A stretch of 64,000 nt of DNA, from assembly GCF_020382885.2 (NCBI RefSeq), contig NC_058506.1, positions 8,720,318 to 8,784,317 of the forward strand. Direction: 5' to 3'. Positions within the stretch are counted from its first letter, which is position 1, and each line of letters opens with the position of its first letter. Shown one piece after another: positions 14,266 through 27,000 of the stretch. Source of the DNA: Scatophagus argus (taxonomy: Eukaryota > Chordata > Actinopteri > Scatophagidae). Under the pieces are notes generated by a model. It was not told the origin of the DNA. It did not search any database and saw only the letters and a list, made by a program, of their open reading frames with translations. The position numbers were made by a program, and so were the translations under genes.

Positions 14266-14699
14266 TTAATTTTTCACCAATGCAATTTAATTATAAACCT
14301 ATGATCTGAAAAGTGCCTAGTCACTTTGTGATTTCTAGTACCAAAAAATTGCATTGAGTACAATAGAGTATCTGTACCTAATTACATTCCACCAATGTAA
14401 ACGTCCAAGTAAACTGTATGAAGTGAGGGAAATAGATAACAGTATGCCCTGACACCCTCGAGTTTCCTTGAAAGTCCAAAAAAAACAAAAAAAAAAAAGA
14501 ATATAGCCAGCATATAAAGTGTGTGTTTCAGTGCATCTGCACAGTGAGTTGTCGTGGAGGCAGTCAGGTACAGTCCAATGTACTTTTCAAGTTTGCACTG
14601 TGCAAATTCACAGTATACATCACACCACCATTCAGCTCTCCCAACTTTGACAGAGGCTGGCATCAGTCATCAGCATCATATCTGATTACTTTGCGCAGA

Positions 14700-15062
14700 C
14701 CATTAAATTTAGCGTTGCCGCCTCCTAGCGGATTCATTGGCCATGAACGACCAGAAGTTTTCTTTGCAATGAAGGTTTAATTCGATAACAGTTTTATTTT
14801 CTATATAGTGTTTTGTTTTATTTATTTTTTATTATTAGGCTAGCTACCTTTGTTGTATTGCGATTTTATTCATCTGGATTCAGCGATTTCCAGTGGTAGA
14901 ACATTTAGTCTAGACTTCTGGCAACAGAAAGTCAGCCTGGCGATGGATTGTGTTGTCTACGAGCTTCACCTTCAGCTGGACAAATAACCGAAGTTGTGGC
15001 CACCAGCAGACTGCCTCTGGAGAAGAACATGGAGGAAAGTGTTCACTGTGGTGAGGCCGTCC
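14700..15062 (+). promoter_or_regulatory. myo1c: upstream promoter and 5' UTR of myo1c
   Basis: The region precedes the first candidate coding exon of myo1c. It contains an inverted CCAAT (ATTGG near 14736) and two short upstream ORFs at 14943-14987 and 15029-15073. The second overlaps the main start codon. The transcription start is not visible. Confidence 0.45.
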
Positions 15063-18000
15063 ATGCGCTTTGACAAGGTATGTGCTTATGGTATATTACA
15101 GATATGCAAGCATTGTATTTTCATGTGCAACGTGTGCGTACTCACGTGTGTGTGTTTTTGTCATGCATGCTAGAACCTTTTCAGACAAGTTATTATTATC
15201 TGTATTAATGCATGTCAGTTAAACTCATTAACGCTTATTTGCTCGACGGTGCTCAGATTGTCATAGTGTAAAAATGCTTTAACGAGGAAAATCATGCAGA
15301 TGGGAGTTCTGTCAGGTTTTTGTTTTTAGAATGATTCTTTTATAAACCGCGTAAAGGACAATGGAAATGTTCATTTGTTTGCGGCGCTATGAAAAGTCAT
15401 CAAACTCATTAGGGTTCATCTTGAGGGAACCTAAATCTACCCCTTTCGCGGAAACAGAGGCATAGGAGCCAGTCCAGTGTAGTTGATATTACTACCACTA
15501 GGCAGAGCCCTAAACCTTCCTATAATCCAGAATATCAAGTGGAGCTGATCCAGTGATAAACTGTTATAGGACCTGAAACCTCATCCCCATTCTCCTGTTG
15601 ACTGTGTTCAGTATTATCAAGAGAAAACAGACTTATGATTACACCACATCCCCAGTAGATATTTATTTCTTTTTTGTGGTTGTTTCAAAATAGCTGCAAC
15701 ATATAATGTATAATTGTGTTTCCACAGCTTGTTGATCCATGGGGGTTTTCTTTATACCTTTGTCAGTTTAGAAAGTAGCCGTTGTGGTGTAACAGAGATC
15801 TGGGGGATGAGAGGCAGTAGAGGTGAGAACGGGGTGAAAGGGACAGCAGATGGGTGCTGAGGGAGCTCAGCACAGATGGACAATAGGTAGGAGATGGCAT
15901 TTCTACCAAGGACATAATAAACAAATAGGAAGGCTAGGTTAGGTAACCCAAACAACACTCATTCTTCCTAACAGTTATATACTAAAGCATGAATAATGCA
16001 CCATAACAGGTCAAAGATAGGAAGCTGAGAAGAAAAGTAAGCATGGGGAGATTTAGATGAGCTAGATATGTTCTAAAGATTATATCTGATGCCCGCTTTC
16101 CCATCTAGCCTGTCATATAAGTTGTCTATGTGACAAGAAGGGAAGAGAGAGAGAGAACTCAAAGCAAGAGAAGAGAGGAAGAAAAGCCCATTTTCCACCC
16201 CGCCCAAGTAAGTCATCATTCCTCTGTGATTCATTGTTACATTCAATCGGAAAACCTTAGCAATTTAAATACATAATGAGGAAAAATGAGGATTATTATC
16301 AGACTCAGACTCTGTACTCACAGGCAAACAGTTTACGACAGGAAGGTTACAGCAGGATTCTTTGGATTTCTACCATAAATGTCAGATGTTCAGAATTAGT
16401 CTCTGAGTTTTTAATGTAATTATGCAATATTGAAGTCAGGCAGAGGGTTGCATCTTTGCGTTTTGTCAGTGTTTTGGTGTTTAGTTTGACACAAATGGAC
16501 ATAGTGACAGAAGAGGTGGGTAGTAAGTAAGCGTAGTGGGTGCACTCCTGAGAGGAAGTTACTTTAAATCAGCTCAGTGCGACCATCCTAATTTTAATAG
16601 CAGTTACACGTATGGCTATTTCCAGTTTCTCAAGCATAACATGTTTGGTTCTCTGCATTTTAAACTAGTTGAGGAAGAAAATGTAAGCATGTACTGGAGC
16701 AAACAATGTAAAAAAAAAAAAAAAAAGGTGTAGTTCACATCAGAACTGAGCTGATGTAAGTGGTCATGACGAAAGAGCCTGAAGATCAGGAAACAGCTAG
16801 GAAGGAAATCCCCCTTACAGGAACTGCTAAACAAAGATAGGAACGCTTATTGGAAAAAACAAAAATAACAGATTCTCAGGTGGGGAAGATACACTTTGCA
16901 ATGGCACTGTAGTTTCTTTTTGACTGACTTCAGTGTCTTTTTAAATTCACTGGCAGTAAGGTTGTGCCAGATGCTGTTAAATGTAACTTGTGCAGGGGCA
17001 GAGAAACCAGATGTGTTAGGACAGTACCCTCATGTTTTCCACATGTGTGTGGTTGCACATGCTATGTCTTGGATGCCCTTCAAAGGTAAGCCAAAAAAAA
17101 AAAAATGCTGCCAGCAATCAGTCTGCACTATATTCTGTCTGAGGCGCCTGAGCACAGTTTTTGCATCAGAAAATCTCATGTTGACTTTTCTGATGCCTTT
17201 AAGACAGCAAATGAGATTTAAGAAAGATCCAGTCATGCCCACTTGTGAATTTCTGAACAGAAACTAAGCACCTATCAGAGGAATAAATGCATTGTGTATT
17301 TTAAGATTTTGTTTTCATGTTTATTTTATAAGAATAAGAATAAAGGGTGCCTTCCACTGGTCTTCACCTTACAGTGGTGGAGGAGCTTTTTGCACATATG
17401 GTCCTGGGAGCTGAGTTGTTCAAGGCAGTAGCTGCTGCTGGGGAAGACTTGCTTGCAAAATTTACCCCCAAGTGAAAGTTCAGACTTACGGCAAAGCTCA
17501 TAAAATGTCTTTAGAGAAACAAGGCCCTGAACCTGAAGCATAGCGTGAAAGTAGAACTCCTAAGTAAGCACCCGGTGGTCAGGACACCCTTGTGAACTTG
17601 TTTAAAGGGCTTTGCAATGCAGCCCTAAAATCATTCTTAGAACCTTCTGCCTGCCGTGGGGAGGGGCTAGCCCAGACTTGTAGGGCTTATCCTATGAAAA
17701 TCTATTAAACACTAAAAGGTGTCTGGTATAGCATGGTCTGAGGTTAACCATTGGTTAACAATGAGTGTTTGTGATTAGGGGCTAAATTATCCCAAGGTCA
17801 AGCCCTTAGTCCTTATCCTTAGCCCCAGACTAAGAATATCCAGTGTGAAAAGCCCTCTATAGTTTATTCAACTTACTGTACTCATAATTCAGAACACATA
17901 CATCCCAACAATAAGCACAATTGTTCAGCATGCATAAATTTTCATCTGTTTACTTCATAAGTATTTGAAACCAAAAGTATAGCACATCCTGAAGTATACA

Positions 18001-21000
18001 GTCCACATAACCTCTTGTCCAGAGTGTTTCCTCACGGCACTGTTTGGCTTTGATAGAAGTAACACAACAATGCCTACCTTTCTGCTGTGGTCAACTCTTC
18101 TGTGCCAACTAAATGATCAACTATCAACTCATTGTGCACGTTTCTTTTGATTTTTTGTGTTCTGTGCAAACTTGACCAGCATTATTGATCATTTTATGTG
18201 AATAGAGCACATACAGTTGAAACTCAATGAGGTAACTGAGTAAGCCAAGGGGGCATGGAGGCTAGGTTTTCAGAAAGGAAAAGCTGTAAGAAATTATTTT
18301 GAGTGAGGGAACATAGGGGTGACCTGGCAGGACTGCTTACCATATATAGTAAAAGAGGCAGGGCACCAGAATGAAGTTTTAAGTGACACCAGTTGGAACA
18401 ATATCTTTTAAATAGTTTGTAGCAGTTATCTGCACTACATATATGTGAAGGTGGCTGAGAATGAGCAGCATGGAGACTTTTTCCGAAATGCTTTAAGAAC
18501 TATTGAGAAAGCCAGAGATTGAGAAAAAGATCGAGAGGTTTTCTCCATCTGGGTAACATTATTCAGATTCCTTAGTGCTGGATATTTGATGATGCTGGCA
18601 AAGAAAGGAGAGTGAGGCGTGGAGACAGAGTGAGGGAAAATGGGGTGAGAGAAAAGATATGGGTAGGAGAACCAGAGGAGGGCGCTGTTCTCTCACAGAG
18701 ACTATGTGGGCTTGACTGCACTCCCCAAAAATGTACAGAACAGGAGGGAACGAAAGAAGTCAGGAGTTCGATGGTCCATGCATTATGGCATCCAAATGAT
18801 AAATATCTGCAGAGTGACATCATGATCTAAGTTACCCCATCAGCGGTGGGAGACAGCCATGATGAGACAGGCAGTCGTACTGTGAAACACCTCCATAACT
18901 CACATCCCATGTGAATCTGTCTCAGCTTGTGGCAGAAAAGGGAGGGAGCAAACTAAACAGGGAGGGAAGGAAAGAAAGAATGTACTGGGATCTCATCATG
19001 TGATTTCTGTTTTTTTCCTCCCTTTTTTTATATAGCTGCACAGTGATTACATGTTTGTAGTGTGGGGCTCTTAGCAAGTTTTTCCAGACCCTCTCAGCTC
19101 TCTGTTTCTCTGGCTGCTTTTTTTTTCTTCTCGCATTATCCAACAGCTTACTTTCCCTTTACTTTTTTTTGTGTGTGTGTGTGTGTGACGTGTGAGAGGA
19201 GTTCCTGCTCTTGTTTCATGCTGTATAGCTTAGAGGGAAGGAGAGGGAGTCACAGGAGAGGCGGACATTTACTTGACCTGTCAAAGGGAAGATGAATTGA
19301 AGGTATAAACAAGAGTGACTGTTGGTGTTTTGGCCTGAGTGCGTATGCTTCGCCCTCACAGGGGAGCCAGCCGAGGAGGAGGAAAGACGAGGAGAAAGAG
19401 ACTCAAGCAGAGAGAAAGTGAGAAAGTGACTGACGTGGAGGGAGAGAGAAGAGGATAAATTACCTAATTCTGTCACCCATATGCAAAGGTGGATGACAAG
19501 TTGCAGTTAAGGAGTCTATCTGAAACAGGGGGAGGAGCACCAGCCTGGTGGTGGGGGGTGGACCACCAGTTCAGTCTTCTTCAAGCAACAACAGGACAGG
19601 ATGAGGTACCAAGGCAGGGTAAGATCCTGACTACCACGATGCTCCTTGTTTTCCTTGTTGTGTTTTCATGATTAGTGCTGCACACTGACTTGGTTTTAAG
19701 AGTGTGTGAAGTCTGTCATTACACACTGAAGCACAAGAACAAGAGCCAATCCACCAATTCACTCTATTCATTCATGTAGGGAAAACAGAACAATGAGTCT
19801 TTTTTCTGCCTGTGTATGACTCAGTGTGTTGCTTTTATTCAAGCAGTCCAAATCGGAACTTGGTATTTTTCCACCATATCCATTACTGGCACATCAATAG
19901 CAGAGAGGCAGCTGTGGCACCAGAGCAGCTCGCCTTGGGACAGAGTGGTCGAGCATGCCTTATAAGGAAGACAATCCGAATGTAGTGGGCCCAGCAGAGC
20001 TTAGTCATGAGGCCTGGAGCCAAGTCCCACTGTCGGGTTAGTCTCCTCGCTGGTTGTCACTGCTGCTGTGCCCACAAACCTGCAGATTTTTCACTGAACG
20101 TTCCTGGTACTCAGAGTAGGTTCCCTATGAGGCAATCAGTCACTTCCACTGCTGTAACAACCAAGCCTCATGTCAGTTCACCTACTACAAAGCTGCAAGG
20201 ATTACATTGCGTTCTGTATTCTGGCTCCATCACTGTCCCGTAGCCACAGTGCCTCCATGAATATGGTTTCCTTTACCACAGTGGTGGTAGTAGTAGTCTT
20301 CCTTCTTTTTGGAAGTGTTTTTGATTAAACTTCTTATAATTAAAAGATTTCTTTCCCCCACATGTTATGGTGATAAAATTCCTGGGCTAAAAAGTAATAA
20401 AAAGTTACTTATGAGTGCTGAGAGGTAGCTTCTCAAAAACAATGTTTCCTCTGTTTTTGAGTTTGTGCTCTGTTGCTTGGAAAGTCAGATGTATCTGTGC
20501 ACATTTAGTGCTGTCTGGAAAAAACAAGCCAACTTTACAAGATTCTTACATAAATTTGGATGTGTCGGACACTGGGACGGTGGCCACTGTGCAGCAGCAA
20601 CTGCAGCAGCAGCACTTTGCAGCTACTTTGCTGCTATCAGCTGCTATCTTAATAGCATCACAGCTGAACATAAAAGGTGTGGGATCTGGGGAAGATGGAA
20701 TGAAAGATCCATGCCAAAGGAGTCTGTTAGGGTTCAGAGCCAGGTAGCACTGGTCAGTGTCACCTACCATGAAAGGTTGATGTGTATGCTAAACACATGG
20801 AGGTGCTTTCTAAGCTTCTTAGTAACATGCAAACCCACTTCGAGCTATGTGATATAATTTGTGATATGCTGCAATGACACGCACGGATAAAAGCCAAGCT
20901 TACAAAAGCAAATACATTTTCTTGTGCAACTGGTTACAACTGCACCTTCATTATATCCCCCACAACTTCAAGTGTTGTAAGGATCATTTTTTGTCTGCAC

Positions 21001-24000
21001 TGCTCCTTATCCCACTTTTTCTGTGGAGGTGTCAAGAATGGAAGTGAAAATTTCTTGTTGATCTGCTATGCAAAAACACATATCCTCTGTGCTGGATTTA
21101 AAAGCATGCACAGCTGCCGACACCCACACAGAAACATTTAGTGACATCCACTAGATGCCTGCCCTAAACCTGACCCTAACATTCCTTAGTTGTATCCTTT
21201 GGAAAATCTGACTGTGAACTGCAATTACTATCTGTAGGAAGTCCACCTGCAGGAGTGGGAGAACAATACTCCAAGGTGAAGCAGAGAGGAGGGGGGTTGC
21301 AGTGGAAGCGTTCAGTGACTCCTTTGCTCTCACTTCTTGGCTATCTTCCACTGTTGTCCTCTTGTTTTTTTAAGGATTTTCCTGCATTCAGTGTTCATAG
21401 ATAATGACCTTCTACCGGCGATTACAAGCCAAATGAGACCCTTGAGAGGCTCTTGCATTCAAGAAAAACAGAAGTCCTTTGGAAGTCTATCCCCTTTGTT
21501 CCACTTTTCTTTTTTTCTTTTTTAAAAAAAATGAATTTGTAAAGGAAAACAGCAGGGCTCTTTTCATGAATGTACGTGTGACACTGAAGACGTGCGGCAG
21601 GTTTGGCTGGGGTGTAGCGCATTGAACTGTGTCTGGATAGTTATCATCAGTAAGTACTGACTGCTGATGTTTTTATCTCCTCATATGGATGTATGTGTGC
21701 ATGCCTGTGCATGTGGATGTGTGTGTAATATCGACTGGCAATTTTTTCATGTCTGCGCTACAATGTTTGGCATCACAGTGAGGTTGACATGTACACACAC
21801 TTTCCCTGTAGCGTTGGTTAAATCCTATTTGGGGATATAGAGCTGTGTGTACTGTTCATACATCAAAATACACTATCCCACCATCGCACAACAGTAGAGT
21901 CTGTCCTTTCTGTTTATCATTTGGATTCCTTAAATATCTTCAGTGTTTTTAATCTTGGCAAGTCTTGGTGGGACTGTTCTTTGCGTGTTCACAGAGTATT
22001 TTGCTGATGTGGTCGGTAAGTCTCGAGACATTTGTCCTGATATTTTGAAGATATTTCTGAAATGCATAGCCTGTCTGTCTTCATAACTGGATCTTGTGAT
22101 ACATTGTGTCGCAATTATTGTAATGTTGAGCACCAGATGTTAATTCCTCTCTAACTGGGTGAATGTATCATGCCTCAGATGAAATTGAAATAAGCTTAGT
22201 GTGCCCCTTGCTGGTCAGCAGCTGTAAGTACATCTGTTGGAAGGTTATCGGTGGCAGGTGCTTCATTTCTGTTATGTTTCCTTTTCTGTCCTCCTGCAGG
22301 AGGTGGATATTGAAGGAAGGGTGCGTCTGGTGATGGAGAGTGCACTGACAGCTCGCGACAGGGTTGGGGTGCAGGACTTTGTCTTGCTGGAAAACTACAA
22401 CAGTGAGGCGGCCTTCATAGAGAACCTGCGGAGACGCTTCAGAGAAAACCTCATCTATGTAATAAAGCACAGTTGTCTTCATAATTATGTTCCAAAACAG
22501 CTCAGCTGGTGTGGTGAAACATATTTGAATGTGTTCTAATGTTTTGGCTCAGACGTATATTGGCTCAGTGCTGGTGTCGGTGAACCCTTACAAAGAGCTG
22601 GAGATTTACTCCAAACAGCAGATGGAACGCTACAGAGGGGTCAGCTTCTATGAGATATCACCACACATGTGAGTCACTCAGTGGACATTTTGTTTTTCCC
22701 ACTATCGTCCACTGTCAACTGCCCAGCTAATGGTCATATGACTGTTGAGATAATAAACTGACTCTCTCAATCTCTGATCAGACAGGATTTATTGAGGCAT
22801 GACTGGTTTTTTATAGATTCTCATTATTTGTAGCGATGTAACTTTGTAAGATGATGAGATGATGAGAGGCAAACAACTCATTTTAAATTTTTTAAAACTC
22901 TGTAATAGAAAAAACAAAACTTTGATTGCTTTCATTTGATTGAAGTGTTACAGTGATCTGTAGTTGAAGGTGCTTTTGTGTGTTCCCTCAGCTACGCCGT
23001 GTCAGACAACACATACCGGGCCATGCGAACTGAAAGGAAGGACCAGTGTATTCTAATATCAGGTGAGAGTGGAGCAGGTAAAACAGAGGCCTCCAAGAAG
23101 ATCCTCCTATACTACGCTATCACCTGCCCCACTAATGATCACATGGCTACCCTTGGTGACCGCCTACTGCAATCTAACCCTGTTCTGGAGGTATTTAGCT
23201 TTTGGCATAATTGAAAATTGAACAATCACAGTTTTATTTGTCTTTAACAGTCTATGATATTAGGTTGAAATCTGATCCCCATTGACGTTTATAAATACTT
23301 TTAAATGTTTGTTCCTGTTTGATGATTTTATTGTTGCTCTTGATTTCACTTCCTCCTTGTAATTTCCTGGTTCTTTTCCCTTGTGCAGGCATTTGGCAAT
23401 GCCAAAACACTGAGGAATGACAACTCCAGCCGCTTTGGGAAATACATGGATGTCCAGTTTGACTTTAGAGTAAACACTTTTTGGCTTTCCTGCTCTCTAT
23501 AGTTAGAAGCTCAAACCTTTTAACCTCTGTTCAACAGTTGCTATCCGCTCCCATCTTTTCTGTAACTTCTCCTAGGGGGCACCAGTGGGCGGTCACATCT
23601 TGAACTACCTGCTGGAGAAATCACGTGTAGTACACCAGAACCACGGTGAGAGGAACTTCCATATCTTCTATCAACTTCTGGATGGAGGGGATGACAACCT
23701 GCTCAGCACACTGGAGTTGGAAAGAAACCCTCAGAACTACCACTACCTGGTCAAGGTGCATGTGCTGCTGGTGTTTACTTACTTTACTTGTTTTCAAACC
23801 AACGTCTATTCAATTATATGATCATTTGTGGTTTAATATTTAATTATCTTGTTCAGGGCAATTGTCCTAGACTCAGCTCTGTCAGTGACAAGAACAATTG
23901 GAAAGTTGTGATGAAGGCCTTGCCTGTTATTGGCTTCACTGAGGAAGAAGTCCAGGTCAGTAACCGTCACACCACTGAATGACTGTTCTGAGCTCAGGCA

Positions 24001-27000
24001 TTACTGTAGTCACTCATGCTGTCTGGTGTACCACATTTGCCACATTAAAGCGGTATGAGCAATGCTCTTACATTTGCCTTACACTGGGAATATTGTTTTC
24101 TACCACCAATATGCTGACTGTTTACCATCCAACATATCTTTACGCAGTGCAAACATCACATTTCTTAACTTCATGAGAGCAATGAGAACATCTCCACATC
24201 CTTAAGGATTAGGATTTTTAGGCATTTTTTTACTTTGTAAAACATCCACAAAGGCTGTTTTGGACATTTTGAGTCTTGCATGTTTCACATCAACTTCCTG
24301 CCTGAAACATTTATGGTGACCATTTAAATATGAAGGTTATTTTGAAAAGCTTAAAATGTAGACTTTCTCTGGTCCTGGTTGTATATTGATGATCATATTC
24401 TGAGTGACTATCCCAACATTCATTTAGTTAAAAAACAGTTCATCTGTAAAGTTGTCGTTAACTGTTTTTCTCGTGTCTGACCTCAGAAATTGCTGAATAT
24501 CATCGCCAGCGTTCTCCATCTGGGGAACACTCAGTTTGGGGAAGGGGAGGAAGGAGAAACTTATATCACCACTGAGACACAGATAAACACTCTGGCGAAG
24601 GTCAGAACAGTCCCTCCAGTATTAGTGGATGTTCAAATATGCACATAAGCTTGCTAGAAGGCACAGCTGAGAACAGATGTGTTGTTGTTTTCCAGCTGCT
24701 GGGTGTTGATGGCTCAGCCCTCAGGGAGGCACTCACTCACAAGAAACTCACTGCCAAAGGAGAGGAGGTGATGCTCTTTTAGTTTATGTTCATCGTGTTT
24801 TTGTTTTGGTGTGTATGATTCTATAACTTTGTCTCGTACTTGTGCATCACAGATGATCAGCCCACTAAATTTTGAGCAGGCGATGTCTGCCCGTGACGCC
24901 TTGGCCAAGGCTGTGTATGGTCGCACCTTCACTTGGTTGGTGGAGAAGATCAACCAGTCACTGGCTCTGAAGGTGCAGTAACACATCTGATAACAACTCA
25001 AAGGGAACAGTGGAAAGTCCATCCTCATGTTGGAAGCTGTTGCGGGTTTAACCATTGATTGCATCCTGTGTACCTTGTATGTTCTGCAGGATGAACTCCA
25101 CCACAGCAGTAAGAGCTCCTCAGTTATAGGTCTTCTAGATATCTACGGCTTTGAAGTCTTGCAACACAACAGGTATGAGTTTTTAGCAATTTCCAGTCGC
25201 AGTCTGTTCAGTGTAAAAGGTCACGTTTAATGCAATGTTTTTCCATCACGTTTGGTCTGTGTGTATAAATTTAATAACCCGAGTGTGATTTATACAAGAG
25301 ACAGAATAACTAATTTGACATGCATTATCTTTATGTGTAATGCTCGATCAATCAATCAATTGAATAAAAACATTACATTTATATAGAAGTTCCCCTTAAC
25401 TTTATATGTGCTGTTTATGTTTACATTAATTTAGTGTAATCAGGCTTAAATGAAATAAATAAATGAACAACATAGGTTATTTGATTTTATTCTATACTTT
25501 TACATTTAAATTACAATTTACAATTAAAATACCTAAACTAAACTCAGCATTTTTGGCATAATTATTATGTGATTGAACCAAATTCTTTGTTAGAAGTGAC
25601 TTCTAAAGCACATAGCTTTAACATGCATTTGACCTCATTTCTCAACACAGTTTTGAGCAGTTCTGCATCAACTACTGCAATGAGAAGCTCCAGCAGCTGT
25701 TTATTGAGCTCACCCTGAGATCTGAGCAGGAGGAGTACGAGACAGAGGGAATTGCAGTGAGTGCTTTATTGGTTGGGTAGGCAGAACAAATAAGTTATAT
25801 ATACATTGATTAATATTTATACTCCTGTGCTAAAAAAAAAACATTGTTCTCCTCCAAATTTTTCCCAGTGGGAGACGGTGAAGTACTTTGACAACAAGAT
25901 CATTTGTGACCTGATAGAGGAGAAGCACAAAGGCATCATCTCCATTCTGGTGCGCATGACAGCTCCTAGTTTACATGTTTGTATACGGTGTTATCTTACT
26001 CTTTGTCACTGTAGGTAAACATTGTCACCGTTTGTTTCAGGATGAGGAGTGTCTGAGACCAGGAGAGACCTGTGATGTCTCCTTTTTAGAGAAGTTGGAA
26101 GACACACTGGGCGGACATCCCCATTTTGTCACGTAAGCCCCATCTGATATCAGATATTATTTTTTACATACAATGCAAAATTCTTCTACAAAGCTTCTGC
26201 TTCTAGCTTTTGTACATCTCAGTGTCTGTGTGTGTCTTTCAGTCACAAGTTGGCAAATGGAAAAACTCGCAGGGTGATGAGTAGGGAGGAGTTCAGACTG
26301 CTGCATTATGCTGGAGAGGTCAACTACAATGTCAGTGGTAAGATGTAACTTCTGACTAGATCAACCAGTTTACTGTTTTTATACATTCATTCCCTTGTAA
26401 GAGATGACATATATTTAAGAGCATGTCCCACAACCCCCCTGACTCCTTAAAGATATAATATGTAACATATTAAAATGTCTGAAAATGTTTGTATTTTCCA
26501 ACATCTTCAAACCCAGACAAATCTGTACTTTTATTCAAGGTGACAGTGCATTTGGCCGCCTGTCACTATAACTTCCAAGAGAGAGTCAGAGAGTGAGGAA
26601 GGAAGTCTGTGAATATGACTCAACATAAGGTTTATAAAACTTTAAAACATTACCTCCTCTGTGAGCATTTCTGCCTGAGTCGTGTCAGATCAACAATGGT
26701 GGTTTCCAAAAATAAAGACAAGAACTCTTATGATCTAATGCTACTTAGGTCCTTTGTTTTGATTGTGTCCCCTGAAGACAACCTGCATGTTTTGATTTTT
26801 GTCATGCAGGATTCCTCGACAAAAACAATGATTTGCTGAACAGGAACCTGAAAGAGGTGAGGATAAAGACATTTTCAAGGTAGAGCCTCACCGCTGCCTG
26901 GGTGAAGAGGAAGAGAGGTGCATGTCACATTGACATGTGGTTGTGTGGTTTGCTCTCCATTCAGGTCATGTGCCAGTCAGACAACCAGATCCTAAGGCAC

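Noticed and set aside
20415-20857. Open frames of 110 and 130 codons in myo1c intron 1
   Set aside because: Two overlapping frames compete, composition is cysteine/alanine-rich low complexity from a GCAGCA stretch, and no family or splice support is seen.
26441-26800. Possible MITE with a TTAAAGATATAATATGTAA-like left end in a myo1c intron
   Set aside because: Only one end is recognisable and no matching inverted terminus was found, so the call could not be supported.
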